From: Kitasatospora kifunensis
GTDB taxonomy: Bacteria; Actinomycetota; Actinomycetes; Streptomycetales; Streptomycetaceae
Direction: 5' to 3'
Assembly: GCF_014203855.1 (NCBI RefSeq)
Contig: NZ_JACHJV010000001.1
Location: 1,054,001 to 1,118,000 of the forward strand
Length of the DNA stretch: 64,000 bases
The position numbers and the translations under genes were made by a program. The notes beneath the pieces are model-generated. The model had not been told where the DNA came from. It saw nothing but the letters and a program-made list of their open reading frames with translations, and made no database searches. Below, one piece after another: positions 1 to 9,992 of this stretch (its first letter is position 1; each line of letters opens with the position of its first letter).

Positions 1-1
1 C

Positions 2-424
2 GGCGGCCAGCCGGTCTACTACTCCTGGTACGAGATGTACCCGGCCTACCCCGTCAACTACGACGACCCCGTGGCCCCCGGCGACCGGTTCACGGCCTCC
101 GTCCTCAAGTCGGGCACCGACAAGTTCACCCTGACCCTGACCGACGTCACCCAGGGCTGGAGCCACACGGTCAACAAGACGCTGCGCAACGCCGCCCTCT
201 CCTCCGCCGAGGTGATCGCCGAGGCGCCCTCCACCCTGGCCGGCCCGCTCCCGCTGACCAACTTCGGCAGCGTCGACTTCAGTTCGGCCACCGTCAACGG
301 CAAGCCGCTCGGGGACTTCAACCCGGAGAACGTCACCATGGCCCGCTCGGGTCACCCGCTGGCCGCCACCTCCTCGCTCAGCGGCGGCAACGCCTTCTCG
401 GTGACCTGGAAGAGCAGCACCTGA
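2..424 (+). CDS. G1-family (eqolisin-like) glutamic peptidase, 3' part only
   Basis: The frame is open from the left edge, so the N-terminus lies outside the window; about 140 residues remain. It resembles the C-terminal half of actinobacterial peptidase G1 (glutamic endopeptidase) proteins: a YYSWYEMYP stretch, a PGD turn, a WSHT segment, and SAEVIAEAPS followed by PLTNFGSVDF. In this family the catalytic Glu lies in the AEVI-type strand; the catalytic Gln would be upstream and is not visible. The family is secreted and acid-active. Secretion cannot be checked here because the signal peptide would be outside the window. It ends 6 bp before the convergent monooxygenase stop. Confidence 0.75.
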   Translation, partial: GGQPVYYSWYEMYPAYPVNYDDPVAPGDRFTASVLKSGTDKFTLTLTDVTQGWSHTVNKTLRNAALSSAEVIAEAPSTLAGPLPLTNFGSVDFSSATVNGKPLGDFNPENVTMARSGHPLAATSSLSGGNAFSVTWKSST

Positions 425-430
425 CCCTGG

Positions 431-1570
431 TCAGTAGGGCCGCACCAGCACATGCGCCGCGCCGGGGATGCCGACCTTCAGCAACTCGTCCTCGGCCGGC
501 GTGGTCGCGCCGCCGGTCTCCTGCTTGAGGATCGCCCGGGACAGCGCCTGCACCCACATGGCCCGCGGCCGCCGCCGCTCCTCCCAGGCGGCCAGCGCGC
601 CGGCCAGGTCCGGGTGCGCGTCCAGTGACTGGGCCAGCACCAGCGCGTCCTCGACGGCCATCGCGGCGCCCTGGGCCAGGTGCGGAGTGCTGGCGTGCGC
701 CGCGTCACCCGCCAGCACCAGCCGGCCCACGTGCCACGGCTCCTCCACGGCGACCTGGGAGATCCGCGAGTAGACCACCGCGGCCGGGTCGGTGACCTGG
801 GCCAGCGCGGCGGCGATCGGGCCGCCGAAGCCGTCCAGCCGCTCGGCGAGCTGCTCGTGCGCGCGCAGCGGGTCGGGGCGGAAGTCGGCGGCCTCCGCGA
901 AGACCGCGCCGAGGTACATCAGCTCGTCGGTGATCGGGGTGAGCAGCGCCTTGGCGTTCTGGCGGCCGGCGCTCATCAGCACGCCCACCACCTCGGGGTC
1001 GCGCGGCAGCGTGACGCGCCAGTTGGCGAAGCCCGTGTACTCGGGGGTGAAGCGCTCGCCGTGGAGCCGGGCGCGCAGCGGGGAGCCGATCCCGTCGAAG
1101 CCGACCACCAGGTCGTAGCACCCGGTGCTGCCGTCGCTCAGCGCGACCTCGACCCCGGCGGCGTCCTCGTGCAGTTCGCTGATCGTGGTGGCGAACCTGA
1201 TCCGCGCCCCGGCGGCGGTGGCGGCGGCGCCCAGCACCTTGGCCAGCGCCGGGCGGGGTATGCCGTTGTTCGACGGCACGTCACCCATCCGCGGCTGCGG
1301 GATCTTGGCCAAGGTGGCGCCGGCCGGGTCGCAGATGGTCAGCACCTCCCACTCGAAGCCGGCCGCCAGGCAGTCCTCCAGCACGCCGAGTTCGCGCATC
1401 ACGTGCAGCGCGTTCGAGGGTTGGATGATGCCGACGCCGAGCGCGTCCAACTCCGCGCGCAACTCGGCGACATCCACCTGATGGCCGCGGCCGGCCAGCG
1501 CGGTGGCCAGCGTCAGGCCGCCGATGCCGCCGCCGTGGATCAGCACGCGCAGAGGTGAAGTGGTCATCAT
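431..1570 (-). CDS. FAD-dependent monooxygenase
   Basis: A 379-residue protein of the PF01494 aromatic-hydroxylase fold. It has an N-terminal Rossmann FAD motif (HGGGIGGLTLATAL, residues about 12-25) and the late FAD-contacting GD motif (VLAGDAAHASTPHLAQGAA, about residue 290). This family uses NADPH and O2 to hydroxylate small aromatic or polyketide-like substrates; the substrate cannot be read from the sequence. It starts 25 bp after the conservon GTPase on the same strand, so it is probably the last gene of that operon, in the position where other conservons often carry a cytochrome P450. Confidence 0.85.
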   Translation of the reverse strand: MMTTSPLRVLIHGGGIGGLTLATALAGRGHQVDVAELRAELDALGVGIIQPSNALHVMRELGVLEDCLAAGFEWEVLTICDPAGATLAKIPQPRMGDVPSNNGIPRPALAKVLGAAATAAGARIRFATTISELHEDAAGVEVALSDGSTGCYDLVVGFDGIGSPLRARLHGERFTPEYTGFANWRVTLPRDPEVVGVLMSAGRQNAKALLTPITDELMYLGAVFAEAADFRPDPLRAHEQLAERLDGFGGPIAAALAQVTDPAAVVYSRISQVAVEEPWHVGRLVLAGDAAHASTPHLAQGAAMAVEDALVLAQSLDAHPDLAGALAAWEERRRPRAMWVQALSRAILKQETGGATTPAEDELLKVGIPGAAHVLVRPY

Positions 1571-1595
1571 CAGTGGCGGGTCCCTTGGAAGAGGC

Positions 1596-2162
1596 TCAGA
1601 CGAGGGCGGGCTGGTTGATCAGGTGGTCGACCAGGGCGAGCAGCACGTCGCGGCCGAACGGGCGCGAGCGCACGTCCCCGATCAGCAGCGGCACCTGCGG
1701 GTCCAGGTCGAGGGCGGTGCGGATCTCGGCGGCGGAGCGGTCGTCGACGCCGTCGAAGCAGTTGATCGCCACCACGAAGGGGATGCCGCGGCTCTCGTAG
1801 AAGTCGATCGAGGCGAAGCTGGTCTCAAGGCGCCGGGTGTCGGCCACCACCACACCGCCCAGCACGCCGTTGACCAGGTCGTTCCACATGAACCAGAAGC
1901 GCTCCTGGCCCGGGGTGCCAAAGAGGTAGACCACCAGGTCGGAGCCGATGCTGATGCGGCCGAAGTCGAGCGCGACGGTGGTGGTGTCCTTGGCGTCCAC
2001 CCCGTCCAGGAAGTCGACTCCGACGCTGGCGCGGGTCAGGTACTCCTCGGTGCGCAGCGGGGCGACCTCGCTGACCGAGCCGACCAGGGTGGTCTTGCCG
2101 ACCCCGAAGCCGCCCGCGATCAGGATCTTGACGGCGGCGGGGGCCGCCTGACTGTCTGTCAT
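1596..2162 (-). CDS. cvnD: Conservon GTP/ATP-binding protein (CvnD type)
   Basis: A 188-residue small GTPase-like protein. It has a P-loop GGFGVGKTTLVG (about residues 17-28), a switch/G3-type segment LFGTPGQERF, and a strand-loop VVAINCFDG in the place of the base-recognition motif. It is the fourth member of the conservon gene set, starting 2 bp after the DUF742 gene, so translation is probably coupled. Conservon proteins are thought to form a membrane-associated, G-protein-like signalling complex affecting development or secondary metabolism. The signal and target are unknown here. Confidence 0.92.
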   Translation of the reverse strand: MTDSQAAPAAVKILIAGGFGVGKTTLVGSVSEVAPLRTEEYLTRASVGVDFLDGVDAKDTTTVALDFGRISIGSDLVVYLFGTPGQERFWFMWNDLVNGVLGGVVVADTRRLETSFASIDFYESRGIPFVVAINCFDGVDDRSAAEIRTALDLDPQVPLLIGDVRSRPFGRDVLLALVDHLINQPALV

Positions 2163-2164
2163 CT

Positions 2165-2566
2165 CTAGAGTCTCCGGAGTCCCTCGCGTACGGCGGTCAA
2201 CAGGCCGAGGTCCACCCCGCCGCTGGCCCTGGCCACCGCGATCGGGGCGCGGGCGACCAGCAGGCCCTGGGCGATCAGGTCGCCGAGCAGGATCTTGGTC
2301 ACCGAGACCGGCAGGTCCAGGTCGGCCGCCAGCTCGGCGACCGCCGCCGGCTGGCGCAGGCAGCGGGCCAGGATGGTGCGGTGCTCGGGCTGCAGCCGCC
2401 GCCCGGCCTGCTCGGCGGCCTGCGGGACGGCGCTCAGCACGGTGATCAGGGTCAGGTCGTCGCGCTCGGGCGCGGTGCGGCCGCGGGTGATGGTGTACGG
2501 GCGGACCATCGAGTCCGCGCCGTCGTCGCCGAGTTCGCGCTCCGCCTCGCTCCAGTGCGGGCTCAC
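2165..2566 (-). CDS. cvnC: Conservon DUF742 protein (CvnC type)
   Basis: A 133-residue protein with the family signature VRPYTITRGRT near residues 21-31 and a winged-helix-like remainder (LTLITVLSAVP, then EHRTILARCLRQPAAVAELA). Its start codon overlaps the stop of the roadblock gene by 4 bp (ATGA). DUF742 proteins act as the third component of conservons and probably bridge the roadblock protein and the GTPase. Confidence 0.92.
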   Translation of the reverse strand: MSPHWSEAERELGDDGADSMVRPYTITRGRTAPERDDLTLITVLSAVPQAAEQAGRRLQPEHRTILARCLRQPAAVAELAADLDLPVSVTKILLGDLIAQGLLVARAPIAVARASGGVDLGLLTAVREGLRRL

Positions 2567-2967
2567 CCGATACCCCGGATCGGGGTGCTCAGCTTCTGGC
2601 CGACCTGCTGCACCAGGGTGTGCATGGCCAGCGACATCACCTCGGCGTCCACCTCCTGGGAGGCGATCACGGCCAGGTGGGTGCCCTGGCCCGCGGCGGT
2701 GATGAAGAGCCAGAGCTCGGCCAGCTCCACGATCACCTGGCGCACCCCGCCGCCGTCGAAGAGCGTGCCCACGCCCCGGGCCAGGCTCTGCTGCCCGGTG
2801 GCGACGGCGGCCAGCCGCTCGGCGTCGGCGCGGTCGATGCCGCGCGACTGGCTGACCACCAGGCCGTCGTCGGAGAGCAGGACGGCGTGTCTGGTCCCAA
2901 CCACCGAATCGACCAACCCGTCCAGCAGCCAGTCCAGGTCCTGGTGGGTGGCGGTGGTGCGCGTCAT
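2563..2967 (-). CDS. cvnB: Roadblock/LC7 domain protein (CvnB type)
   Basis: A 134-residue single-domain roadblock/LC7 protein (DLDWLLDGLVDSVVGTRHAV, LLSDDGLVVSQSRG, a central long helix, then GVRQVIVELAELWLFITAAGQG). Roadblock proteins are typically dimeric regulators of small GTPases, matching the CvnD partner two genes downstream. It overlaps the kinase gene and the DUF742 gene by 4 bp on each side, a tight translational-coupling arrangement. Confidence 0.92.
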   Translation of the reverse strand: MTRTTATHQDLDWLLDGLVDSVVGTRHAVLLSDDGLVVSQSRGIDRADAERLAAVATGQQSLARGVGTLFDGGGVRQVIVELAELWLFITAAGQGTHLAVIASQEVDAEVMSLAMHTLVQQVGQKLSTPIRGIG

Positions 2968-5549
2968 GACTGATCCTTAGCGGTCGGGACGGGGGTCATC
3001 TCGGTGGTCTCGTCACCGAGTCGGGCGGCGCGCGAACGCCGTTGGAAGGCACCGATGGCGGCGCCGGACCGGGCCGGTGCGTCGCTGGGCGGCTCGGCCG
3101 CCGGTGCCGGTTCGGCGGGTTCCGCCGGGGCCTGCGGGGTGCGCAGCTCGGCGACCAGGCTGGCCTGACGGATCCGCTGCGGCAGTGGGGGCTGGACGGT
3201 CTCGGCGGTCCGCTCGTGATCGACGGGGGAAGGGCCGCCAGGGGAAGGTGCAATGGGGGAAGGGCCGCCGGGGCGGTCGGCCCAGGAGGGGCGCGGGGTG
3301 GGGAATTGTTCGACCGTGCCTTCGATCGCTGGGGCGCGTTCCGGCGCACGCTCCGGCGCGGACTCGGGGTCGAGCAACGACTCGTTCTCGGCAGCGGACT
3401 CGGCGATCGAGGCCGCGGGCAGCGCCACACTCGCCCCAGCCGTCACTTCAGCCATCACGTCGGTTGCCGCTCCAGCCGTCGCGCCGGCCAGTGCCCGCCC
3501 GCGCACCCGGGCCGGCAGCGCGCCGGGCTCCGGTGCGGCGGCCACCACGGCCGGACCGCCCGCCGCACCACCGTCGCCGCCGTCGCTGACCAGCTCGGCC
3601 GGGATCAGCACCACCGCACGGGTGCCGCCGAAGGCGGAGGGGCGGAACTCCACCCGCAGCCCCAGGGTGTCGGCCAGCCGGGCCACCACGTAGAGGCCGA
3701 GCCGGATGTCGTCGGCCTGGGCCAGCACGTCCATCCGGGGCGGACGGCGCATCAGGGTGTTGGCGAACTCGTACTGTTCGGGCTCCATGCCCAGTCCGCG
3801 GTCCTCGATCTCCACCGCCAGGCCCCGACCGACCATGGCCGCGCGCACCTCGACCGGCGTGGGCGGCTTGGAGAAGGCCGCGCCGTTCTCCATCAGCTCG
3901 GCGAGCACGTGCACCACCGGGCCGACCGCGCGCTCGGACAGCCACGGGCTGCCCTCGACGTCGATCAGGATCCGACGGTAGTCCTGCACCTCGCCCTGGG
4001 CGGCGCGCAGCACGTCCAGCAGCGGCACCGGCTTGCGCCAGCGGCGCTGCGGCTGGCCACCGGCCAGGATGACCAGGTTCTCCTCGTAGCGGCGCAGCCG
4101 CGCCGTCAGGTGGTCGAGGTCGAACAGGCCCTCCAGCACCTCGGGGTCCTCGTGTCGGCGCTCCATCTCGTCCAGCGTCTTGAGCTGGAGACCGATCAGC
4201 AGCTGGGTGCGACGGGCGATGCGCTGCAGCAGGCGCTCGAAGCCGCGGTGCTGCTCGGCCTGGGCGACGGCGGCCGTCACCGCGCTGTGCCGCGCCGAGT
4301 TGAGCGCCCGGCCGAGCTGGGTCAGCTCGTCGCCGCCTTCCTGCTCGGTGCTGATCGCCTGGCCCTCCTCGGCCGGGTCCAGCTGCTCGCCGCGGCCGAG
4401 CCGCTCCACCACCTCGGGCAGGGTGCGCTCGAGCTCGCCGGCCTGGCCCTGCAGGTCCACGATCCGCCGGCGGAGCGAGCGGGTGAGCCGCCAGGAGGTG
4501 ATGATCACGGCGATCACCGCGAGCAGGCCGATCACGCTGGTCAGCACCACCCGCAGGAAGAGCGAGAGGATGGTGCTCTTGCCGGTGGCCACCACCGAGT
4601 CGGTGCGGGTCTCCAGCAGCGAGACCAGCTGCGGGGTGGACAGGTCGACGGCCTGGCGCCACTTCGCCTGGTCGGGCGGCAGCGGGATCGAGGCGTCGGC
4701 GCCGGCGGCGGCGGGCTTCAGCAGGTCCTGCTCGACGCCGACCTTGGTCTGCCAGGGCGCGCCGCTGGTCAGCTGCTGCAGGGTGGCGCTCTCCGCGGAC
4801 GGCAGGTAGGGCAGGATCTTGTTGGTGTAGAGGAAGCCCTCTGCGCCGATCAGTTGCTGCACGGCCTGCAGGTCCGCCACCGAGATCCGCCCGGTGGGCC
4901 AGCTGCGGGCCAGGACGGCGTCCTCGCGGGAGATCATCTCCTTGGCCCAGAACTCGTCGACCAGGAGCCGCGACTGGTAGCCGACCTCACCGTTGTCGAC
5001 GTGGCTCAGCGCGGTGAAGAGCTTGAGGTCGACGGTGATCAGGTTGGTGTAGAAGACGAAGGTGGTCTGCTGGTCGGCACCGCCGTTGTCGACCGCCTCC
5101 CGGCGCTGCGGGAGCTCGGTCATCGCCTTCTGGGCCGCACTGACCGCGTCGCGCACCTCGGCGGGGGCGTGGTCCTGCGAGACCCTGGAGAGCCTCTGGA
5201 AGGTGCGCACCGCCTCGTCGGTCGAGGCGCGCTGGCGGTCCAGTGCGTCGGTGACGCTGCCGGGCTGGGCCAGCTGCTGGGCGCTGAGCCGGCGCTCCTC
5301 CTGCAGGTTGTAGTACACGATGTTGGAGGGCTGGCCGGCCTTCTGGGCCAGCAGCCCCTGCGCGGCCTGCCGCTGGAAGTCGGACAGGGTCTGCCCCGTG
5401 GTGACGCCCCAGAGTGCGGCGAGCGCGAGGCTCGGGACGATCGCCAGGACCAGCAGGGCGGTTCGCAGGCTCAGGCGTGAGCGCCTGGCTTTGGAGGCAC
5501 GCGCGCGCAGGGCATTCTCCTCAGAAAAAACGGCGCTGCGGGGCGACAC
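2964..5549 (-). CDS. cvnA: Conservon sensor histidine kinase-like protein (CvnA type)
   Basis: An 861-residue membrane protein. A basic N-terminus precedes TM1 (about 29-50). A large extracytoplasmic helical domain of the nitrate/nitrite-sensor type follows, then TM2 (about 330-352), a HAMP-like linker, a DLDHLTARLRR helix that carries the only likely phospho-acceptor-type His, and an HATPase_c domain (N-box LMENGAAF near 553, DRGLGM near 586, LGLYVVARLA). The last 190 residues are Pro/Ala/Glu-rich and look disordered. It is the first gene of the conservon. No response regulator is adjacent, as usual for conservons, whose output is thought to go through the GTPase. Confidence 0.9.
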   Translation of the reverse strand: MSPRSAVFSEENALRARASKARRSRLSLRTALLVLAIVPSLALAALWGVTTGQTLSDFQRQAAQGLLAQKAGQPSNIVYYNLQEERRLSAQQLAQPGSVTDALDRQRASTDEAVRTFQRLSRVSQDHAPAEVRDAVSAAQKAMTELPQRREAVDNGGADQQTTFVFYTNLITVDLKLFTALSHVDNGEVGYQSRLLVDEFWAKEMISREDAVLARSWPTGRISVADLQAVQQLIGAEGFLYTNKILPYLPSAESATLQQLTSGAPWQTKVGVEQDLLKPAAAGADASIPLPPDQAKWRQAVDLSTPQLVSLLETRTDSVVATGKSTILSLFLRVVLTSVIGLLAVIAVIITSWRLTRSLRRRIVDLQGQAGELERTLPEVVERLGRGEQLDPAEEGQAISTEQEGGDELTQLGRALNSARHSAVTAAVAQAEQHRGFERLLQRIARRTQLLIGLQLKTLDEMERRHEDPEVLEGLFDLDHLTARLRRYEENLVILAGGQPQRRWRKPVPLLDVLRAAQGEVQDYRRILIDVEGSPWLSERAVGPVVHVLAELMENGAAFSKPPTPVEVRAAMVGRGLAVEIEDRGLGMEPEQYEFANTLMRRPPRMDVLAQADDIRLGLYVVARLADTLGLRVEFRPSAFGGTRAVVLIPAELVSDGGDGGAAGGPAVVAAAPEPGALPARVRGRALAGATAGAATDVMAEVTAGASVALPAASIAESAAENESLLDPESAPERAPERAPAIEGTVEQFPTPRPSWADRPGGPSPIAPSPGGPSPVDHERTAETVQPPLPQRIRQASLVAELRTPQAPAEPAEPAPAAEPPSDAPARSGAAIGAFQRRSRAARLGDETTEMTPVPTAKDQS

Positions 5550-5586
5550 GCCGTCTGTGGTACGACCTTTGACGCAGTGATACTAG

Positions 5587-6705
5587 TCATCCCATGTGAC
5601 TAGTGGGAAAGTCCCAGGCAAACCGCAGGATCGTCACCGAGTGAAACTCCTGCCCCGGTCGGAGTTCGGTGGACGGGTAGCCCGGGTGGTGCGGCGAGTC
5701 CGGGTGGTGCTGGGTCTCCAGCGCCACGCCGGCGTACGGCCCGTACGCGACCCCGCTCGCGCCGCGCACCGCGCCCTGGAACGTGTTGGCGGTGTAGACC
5801 TGCAGGCCCGGCTCGGTGGTGAGCACCTCCACGCCGCGCCCGGAGACCGGGTCCTGGAGCAGGGCCGCGCGGACCGGCGGACCGTCCTGGCGACGCGGGC
5901 GCAGCACCCAGTTGTGGTCGTAGCCACCGGGCCCCGCCAGCTGCGGGTGGTCCTGGTGGATCGCCTCGCCGATCGGCCGGGCGCTGCGGAAGTCGAACGG
6001 GGTGCCGGCCACCGGCTCGTACGGCCCGTACGGGATCTGCCGCTGGTCGACGGGGGTGTACTCGTCGGCGTCCAGGGTCAGCAGGTGTCCCAGCACGTCC
6101 CCGCTGCCCTCGCCGGCCAGGTTCAGGTAGGCGTGGTTGGTCAGGTTGATGACGGTGGGTCGGGTGGTCACCGCCCGGTACTCGATGGCCAGCTCACCGG
6201 CCGGGGAGAGCAGGTAGCTGACCCAGACGTCCAGCGCGCCCGGGAAGCCCTGGTCGCCGTCCGGGCTGTGCAGGTGCAGCCGGACACCGGCGCGCGCCTG
6301 ATCCGCGCTCTGGTCCGTCACCTCCTCCGCCGCCCAGATCCGGTTGGCGAAGCCGTCCGGACCGCCGTGCAGGGTGACCCCGCCGCCGGTCGGGGCCAAC
6401 TGGTGCGCCACGCCGTCCAGGGTGATCACGCTGTCCGCGATCCGGTTGGCGTAGCGCCCGACGGTGGCGCCGAAGTGCCGGGCCGGGCCCAGGATCTGGC
6501 CCAGGTCGTCGGTGCTGAGCAGGACCTGGGCCACCGCCCCGCTGCGGTCCGGGATCCGCACGCCGTGCAGGGTGGCGCCCAGGGTCAGCACCGACACCTC
6601 GACCGGCCCGGACCGCAACGTCCAGCGCTCGATCGCGGCACCGGCACCAGCGGGCTCCAACGCAGCCCGCGAGACCGTCACCAGTTGCTCGGGATTCGGC
6701 GCCAT
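5587..6705 (-). CDS. Aldose 1-epimerase (galactose mutarotase family)
   Basis: A 372-residue GalM-fold protein. It interconverts alpha and beta anomers of hexoses. Expected active-site segments are present: NLTNHAYLNLAG with the first catalytic His, GGYDHNWVL with the second, and VALETQHHPDSPHHPGYP carrying the general-base Glu; the substrate-binding GRYANRI is near residue 105. Length fits the family. It is separated from the conservon by 37 bp and from the LAL gene by 46 bp on the same strand, but a shared function with either is not evident. Confidence 0.9.
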   Translation of the reverse strand: MAPNPEQLVTVSRAALEPAGAGAAIERWTLRSGPVEVSVLTLGATLHGVRIPDRSGAVAQVLLSTDDLGQILGPARHFGATVGRYANRIADSVITLDGVAHQLAPTGGGVTLHGGPDGFANRIWAAEEVTDQSADQARAGVRLHLHSPDGDQGFPGALDVWVSYLLSPAGELAIEYRAVTTRPTVINLTNHAYLNLAGEGSGDVLGHLLTLDADEYTPVDQRQIPYGPYEPVAGTPFDFRSARPIGEAIHQDHPQLAGPGGYDHNWVLRPRRQDGPPVRAALLQDPVSGRGVEVLTTEPGLQVYTANTFQGAVRGASGVAYGPYAGVALETQHHPDSPHHPGYPSTELRPGQEFHSVTILRFAWDFPTSHMG

Positions 6706-6751
6706 CTGCTGCTCCTTAAGGCCAGGGACCGGGCGTTCGCCGGCCCTAAGC

Positions 6752-9711
6752 CTATGGCGTGTCAGGCTCCTTGCCCGGCATGCCGAGAGCTGCGGCCAGC
6801 CCCTCCCTGGTACTGCCGGTCTTGCGGTGCACGGCGGCCAGCCGACGGTTGATCAGGCTCACCGCGACCTTGAGCCGCTCGGCGATCTGCACCGGCGACA
6901 GGCCCTCGACGGTCAGCTCGGCGACCCGCATCTCGGCCATGCTGAGCGCGTCCTTGCCGGTGCTGCGCAGCCGGCTGGGGCGCAGCCCGGAGGCCTTGAG
7001 CTCGTTGCGGGCCCGGGCCACCAGGCCGTCCGCGTTGCACTCCACCGCCAGCTCCATGCCTTGGTGCAACTGCTCGGTGGCCTCGGCGAGCCGACCCGCC
7101 TTGCGCAACGCGGCGCCCAGCTCGACCAGTGCGTAGGCGTGTTCGTAGCCGGCCGGCGAGCGGCCCAGGTAGCGGACGGCCTCGGTGAGCAGTTCGACGG
7201 CCGGCTGCCCCTCGTTCACCGCGGCGGCCATCCGCAGCGCGGTGCCGATCGCCGAGGCGACGCCGAAGGCCTTGGCCCGGGCCACCGCCTCGTCGGCCAG
7301 CTCGCGGGCCCGCGCCGGGTCCTCGGGTGCCAGGGCGAGCGCGAGGTTGCCGGCCCACGGCGCCCAGATGGTGTTGTGCCAGCCGCGCTCGGCCAGGCTC
7401 TTGCCCACCTCGGTGAGCACCTTGGTCGCCGCCGGCCTGTTCTGCTGGGCCAGCAGCAGCTTGCCGTAGAGGGTGGCCGCGTCCGGCAGCACCATCGCGG
7501 TGGGGTGGTAGGGCGGCGCGAAGGCGTACTCCTCGGCCAGCTTCCAGGCCTCCTCGGCCCGGCCGCGGGCGAGCAGCGTGTCGGCCAGCACGCCGACGGC
7601 GTTCCACTGCAGCGGCAGGCCCGGGCCCAGGTGCCGGGCGATCCGCAGCGCGGTGCGCAGGAACTCCTCGGCCTCGGCCAGCGCGCCCCGGCGGAACCGC
7701 ACCAGGCCCATCAGGAAGTAGGCGAAGCCGAGATGGCCACCGCCCCACCCGGCGATGTCGAAGGCCAGGATCGCCTCCTCGAAGAGCTTCTCGGCGCGGT
7801 CCAGCCGGTCGGTGTAGATGTAGGTCAGACCGATGATCCCGGGCAGTTCCAGGCCCCAGGTGGTGCTGGTCCAGCCGAGCCCGGACGGCAGCCTGCCGTC
7901 CGGCAGCAGCGCGGAGTCCATCAACGCGAGCGACTCGGTGACGTCGGCGCCCTGCTGCGTCAAGTCCCAGGCGCGCAGCGCCCGGGCGGCGCGCGCGTAC
8001 AGGTCCGCGCCGGTCGGATCGGCGGCGGTCAGCTCGGCGCTGAAGGCCCCCAGGCGGGCCGAGCGGCCCGGACCGTCCACCTCCTCGCGCTGGAAGGCCG
8101 CCCAGATGTAGTGGGCCACCTGCAGCCTGGTCCGCCCCGGGCCCGGCGCGGTCCGCTCGGCCTCGGCCAGGGTGATGTCGGCGGCCGCCACCAACTGGCC
8201 GCTGTGCGCGAGCACCTCGGAGAGCCGGAAGGTGGCGTCGATGCGCAGCTCGCTGCTCAGACTCGGGGACTCCAGCGCCAGGCGCAGTTGGTTGACCGTG
8301 CTGACCGGATCGGTGAGCAGTGTGGCGCAGCCCAACTCGTAGATCACCTCGGCCCGGTCCTCGTCCTCCGGCGGCTCGGCCAGTGCGCGGTCCAGGCAGC
8401 GCACGGCGGCGTCCGGGGCGCCGACCGCCAGGTGCTCGTGGGCCGCGCGGCGCAGCTTGACGACCACGTCGGGATCGCCCTCCGGATGGGTCTCCAGCAG
8501 GTGCCGGGAGGACTCCATCAGCGGGCGCCCGGCGTGCTCCAGCTCCTGCGCGGCCTTGCCGTGCATCGCGGTGCGCATGCCCAGCCGGATCGACTTGTAG
8601 AGCGAGGTGGCCAGCAGCGGGTGGACGAACTCCAGCGGACCCTCGGCCGGGCCGTACAGCACCTGCTGGCGGCGCAGCTCGGCGATCGCCTCCGCCGCGG
8701 CGCCGCGGCGGCCGGGGTCATGCCGGCGATCCTGGTCGCCACCGGGATCGCGATCTGGGTGTTCAGCATCGCCGCGGCCTGGGCGAAGTTGAAGGTGTTG
8801 ACGCCGAGTTTGGCCAGCCAGTACTCGCGGTCCATGCCCTGCGCCTCGGCGGCCAGGTCGTGCAGCAGCAACACGTTCTCGTGCACCGGTTCGATGCCGC
8901 TCTCGCGGAGCTTGGCCAGCAGTGCGTTGACCAGGAACGGGTTGCCGTCGGTGACCGCCCAGACCTGCCGGCAGAAGGAGTCCTCGGCGGTGTCGGGGAA
9001 GACCTCGCGGACCAGCTTCTCGGTGGCCTTGGGCTGCAGTCCCTTGAACTCCAGGTGCCGGTGCGGATTGGCGGCCACCAGCGCGCGGAAGGCCTGGGCC
9101 TGCTCGGGCAGTTCACCCGAGCGCCAGGCGACGGCCAGCAGCACCGGCAGCTCGGGACAGCGCTGCGCGAAGGACTCCAGCCAGCCCAGCGACTCCAGGT
9201 CGGCCCACTGCAGGTCGTCCACCAGCATCACCAACGGCGCCTTGAGCCTGGCCAGTTGGGTCATCACGTAGTCCAGGCCCACCCGCACGCTCTGCGGGTC
9301 GGCGCGCTCACCGGTCGGCACCACCAGGCCGATCGCGGGCCCGGCGATGTCGTGCCACGGGCCGAGCACCTCCCGGCGCTGCTCGGGCTCCAGCCGCAGC
9401 AGCTCGGGCAGCAGCAACTGGCGCAGCAGGTAGAAGGGTTCGTTGCCGCGCTGCTCACCGGCTCGACCGCTGCACACGGTCAGGCCCTGGCGCCCGGCCA
9501 GCATCCTGACCCGGCGGAGCATGCTGGTCTTGCCCAGCCCGGCCTTGCCGCTGTAGAGCAGCAGCGAGCCGAGCTCGATACCGCCGGCCGCGAACTCCCG
9601 ACCCAGTGCGTCGATCGCCGCCTCGGCCGCGCTGATCGCGGCATCGCGCTCGTAGAGTCGCGGGAGCGTGGGCGCCTCGTCCGCTTCCTTCTTGCTCTCC
9701 CGATCGCTCAC
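6752..9711 (-). pseudogene. LAL-type LuxR regulator split by a frameshift
   Basis: Together the two reading frames describe one protein of about 985 residues. The N-terminal frame (9711 down to about 8695) has a P-loop GKAGLGKTSM and Walker B LVMLVDDLQWAD of an AAA/STAND ATPase. The C-terminal frame (about 8712 to 6752) has TPR-like helices and ends with a LuxR helix-turn-helix (EMRVAELTVEGLSPVQIAERL ... INRRLAAVHRKTGS). The frames switch inside a run of GCC/GCG repeats; after GMTPAAAA the first frame becomes Arg/Ser-rich nonsense, while the other continues sensibly as EAIAELRRQQ. A one-base indel explains it, either a real mutation or a sequencing error in the GC run. The regulator's target is not evident; the divergent gene is a terpene synthase. 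Confidence 0.8.
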
Positions 9712-9992
9712 CCTCGGTCCCCTCCGCCTCTCCCCTGCCTGCCCCGCCGACTGCCCCGCGGGATTCTGCGTGGTCCTGTCGTGAGGCTATCGCCGGGACG
9801 AGTCCGGCGCCGCCTCTTCACGCAGGTAGGGCCTCTGACGATGGTTCAACTGCAGATGCCGCGGGCAATTGCTGCGACAGTCAGGCCATCTGATGGTCAG
9901 ATCGGTTACCCTGCGGCCCGGGCAACCCAGGGGATCATGACACACCCCCATGGCGCTACCCGTACGACCGGCCCTCACCTTCCGGGAGTCCG

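Noticed and set aside
680..1558. Long + strand frame opposite the FAD monooxygenase
   Set aside because: Antisense shadow typical of high-GC genes; composition is Gly/Arg/His-rich with no motifs.
3042..5480. 812-residue + strand frame opposite the conservon kinase
   Set aside because: Shadow frame; the minus-strand protein has clear transmembrane and HATPase features.
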